Shown here in pieces: positions 63,985 through 64,000 of a stretch of DNA of 64,000 nucleotides (position 1 is its first letter; each line of letters opens with the position of its first letter). The DNA lies in assembly GCF_000226565.1 (NCBI RefSeq), contig NC_016041.1:1488001-1552000 (forward strand). Direction: 5' to 3'. Under the pieces are notes generated by a model. It saw only the letters and a program-made list of their open reading frames with translations. It did no database searches and had not been told where the DNA came from. A program made the translations under genes and the position numbers. This DNA comes from Glaciecola nitratireducens FR1064 (GTDB taxonomy: Bacteria > Pseudomonadota > Gammaproteobacteria > Enterobacterales > Alteromonadaceae).

Positions 63985-64000
63985 AGTTTGGATTCTGATT

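Overview
The window looks like a chromosome segment from a marine gammaproteobacterium of the order Alteromonadales (Alteromonas/Glaciecola/Paraglaciecola-like). The reasons are its moderate A+T content, a TonB-receptor/amylosucrase/LacI sugar locus, an iscR-sufBCDS cluster, gltX flanked by tRNA-Val and tRNA-Ala genes as in enterics, folX-yfcH and tesA-ybbA-ybbP gene pairs, and many secreted peptidases, amidohydrolases and GGDEF proteins. This is inference from gene content and protein similarity. No 16S gene or other decisive marker is present.

Layout. 1-3.7 kb: a sucrose-type utilisation locus with a divergent TonB receptor (cut by the window edge), amylosucrase and a LacI repressor, plus candidate operators. 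3.9-6.5 kb: a lipoprotein of about seven tandem CHRD domains. 6.8-7.4 kb: an SDR oxidoreductase. 7.8-14.6 kb: an iron-sulfur assembly cluster, iscR-sufB-C-D-S, an A-type carrier, sufT and sufE, led by two tandem IscR-type sites. 14.7-17.2 kb (minus strand): an Atm1-type exporter with two small downstream genes. 17.3-20.4 kb: accessory secreted proteins, including a metallo-hydrolase-like protein that lacks its metal ligands. 20.4-25.2 kb: a biotin-domain-less carboxyltransferase, two tRNA-Val, gltX, tRNA-Ala and two tRNA-Glu with strikingly structured spacers. 25.3-29.1 kb: dusC and a tandem pair of exported amidohydrolases, the second with its metal ligands replaced. 30.0-35.0 kb: dabA-dabB (energised inorganic-carbon uptake) with a divergent LysR gene.

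35.4-38.5 kb is an A+T-rich stretch of unknown exported proteins and gene fragments. 38.5-43.6 kb has a DPP-IV-type peptidase, a membrane-protein/Xre pair and a second stand-alone carboxyltransferase. 43.6-47.6 kb is tesA divergent from ybbA-ybbP. 47.8-51.7 kb has a hydrolase, a membrane diguanylate cyclase overlapping a periplasmic binding protein, and a second binding protein. 51.9-57.5 kb has ppnP, a flavin reductase, two small proteins, yfcH-folX, an AI-2E-family transporter and a DUF2891 protein. 57.5-61.8 kb has a PepSY/PhoP/PhoQ-like set, an MscS channel, arfB and yciI. The window ends in trpBA.

Most of the window is ordinary housekeeping DNA. The most distinctive signals are the covarying hairpins between the tRNA genes, the intact/degenerate amidohydrolase pair, the ligand-less metallo-hydrolase, the two carboxyltransferases with no biotin partner nearby, the overlap of a binding-protein gene with a diguanylate cyclase gene, and the operator/promoter layout that moves the amylosucrase start downstream. 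I saw no CRISPR array, prophage, intact insertion sequence or integrase. All calls come from reading sequence and motifs. No database search was run.
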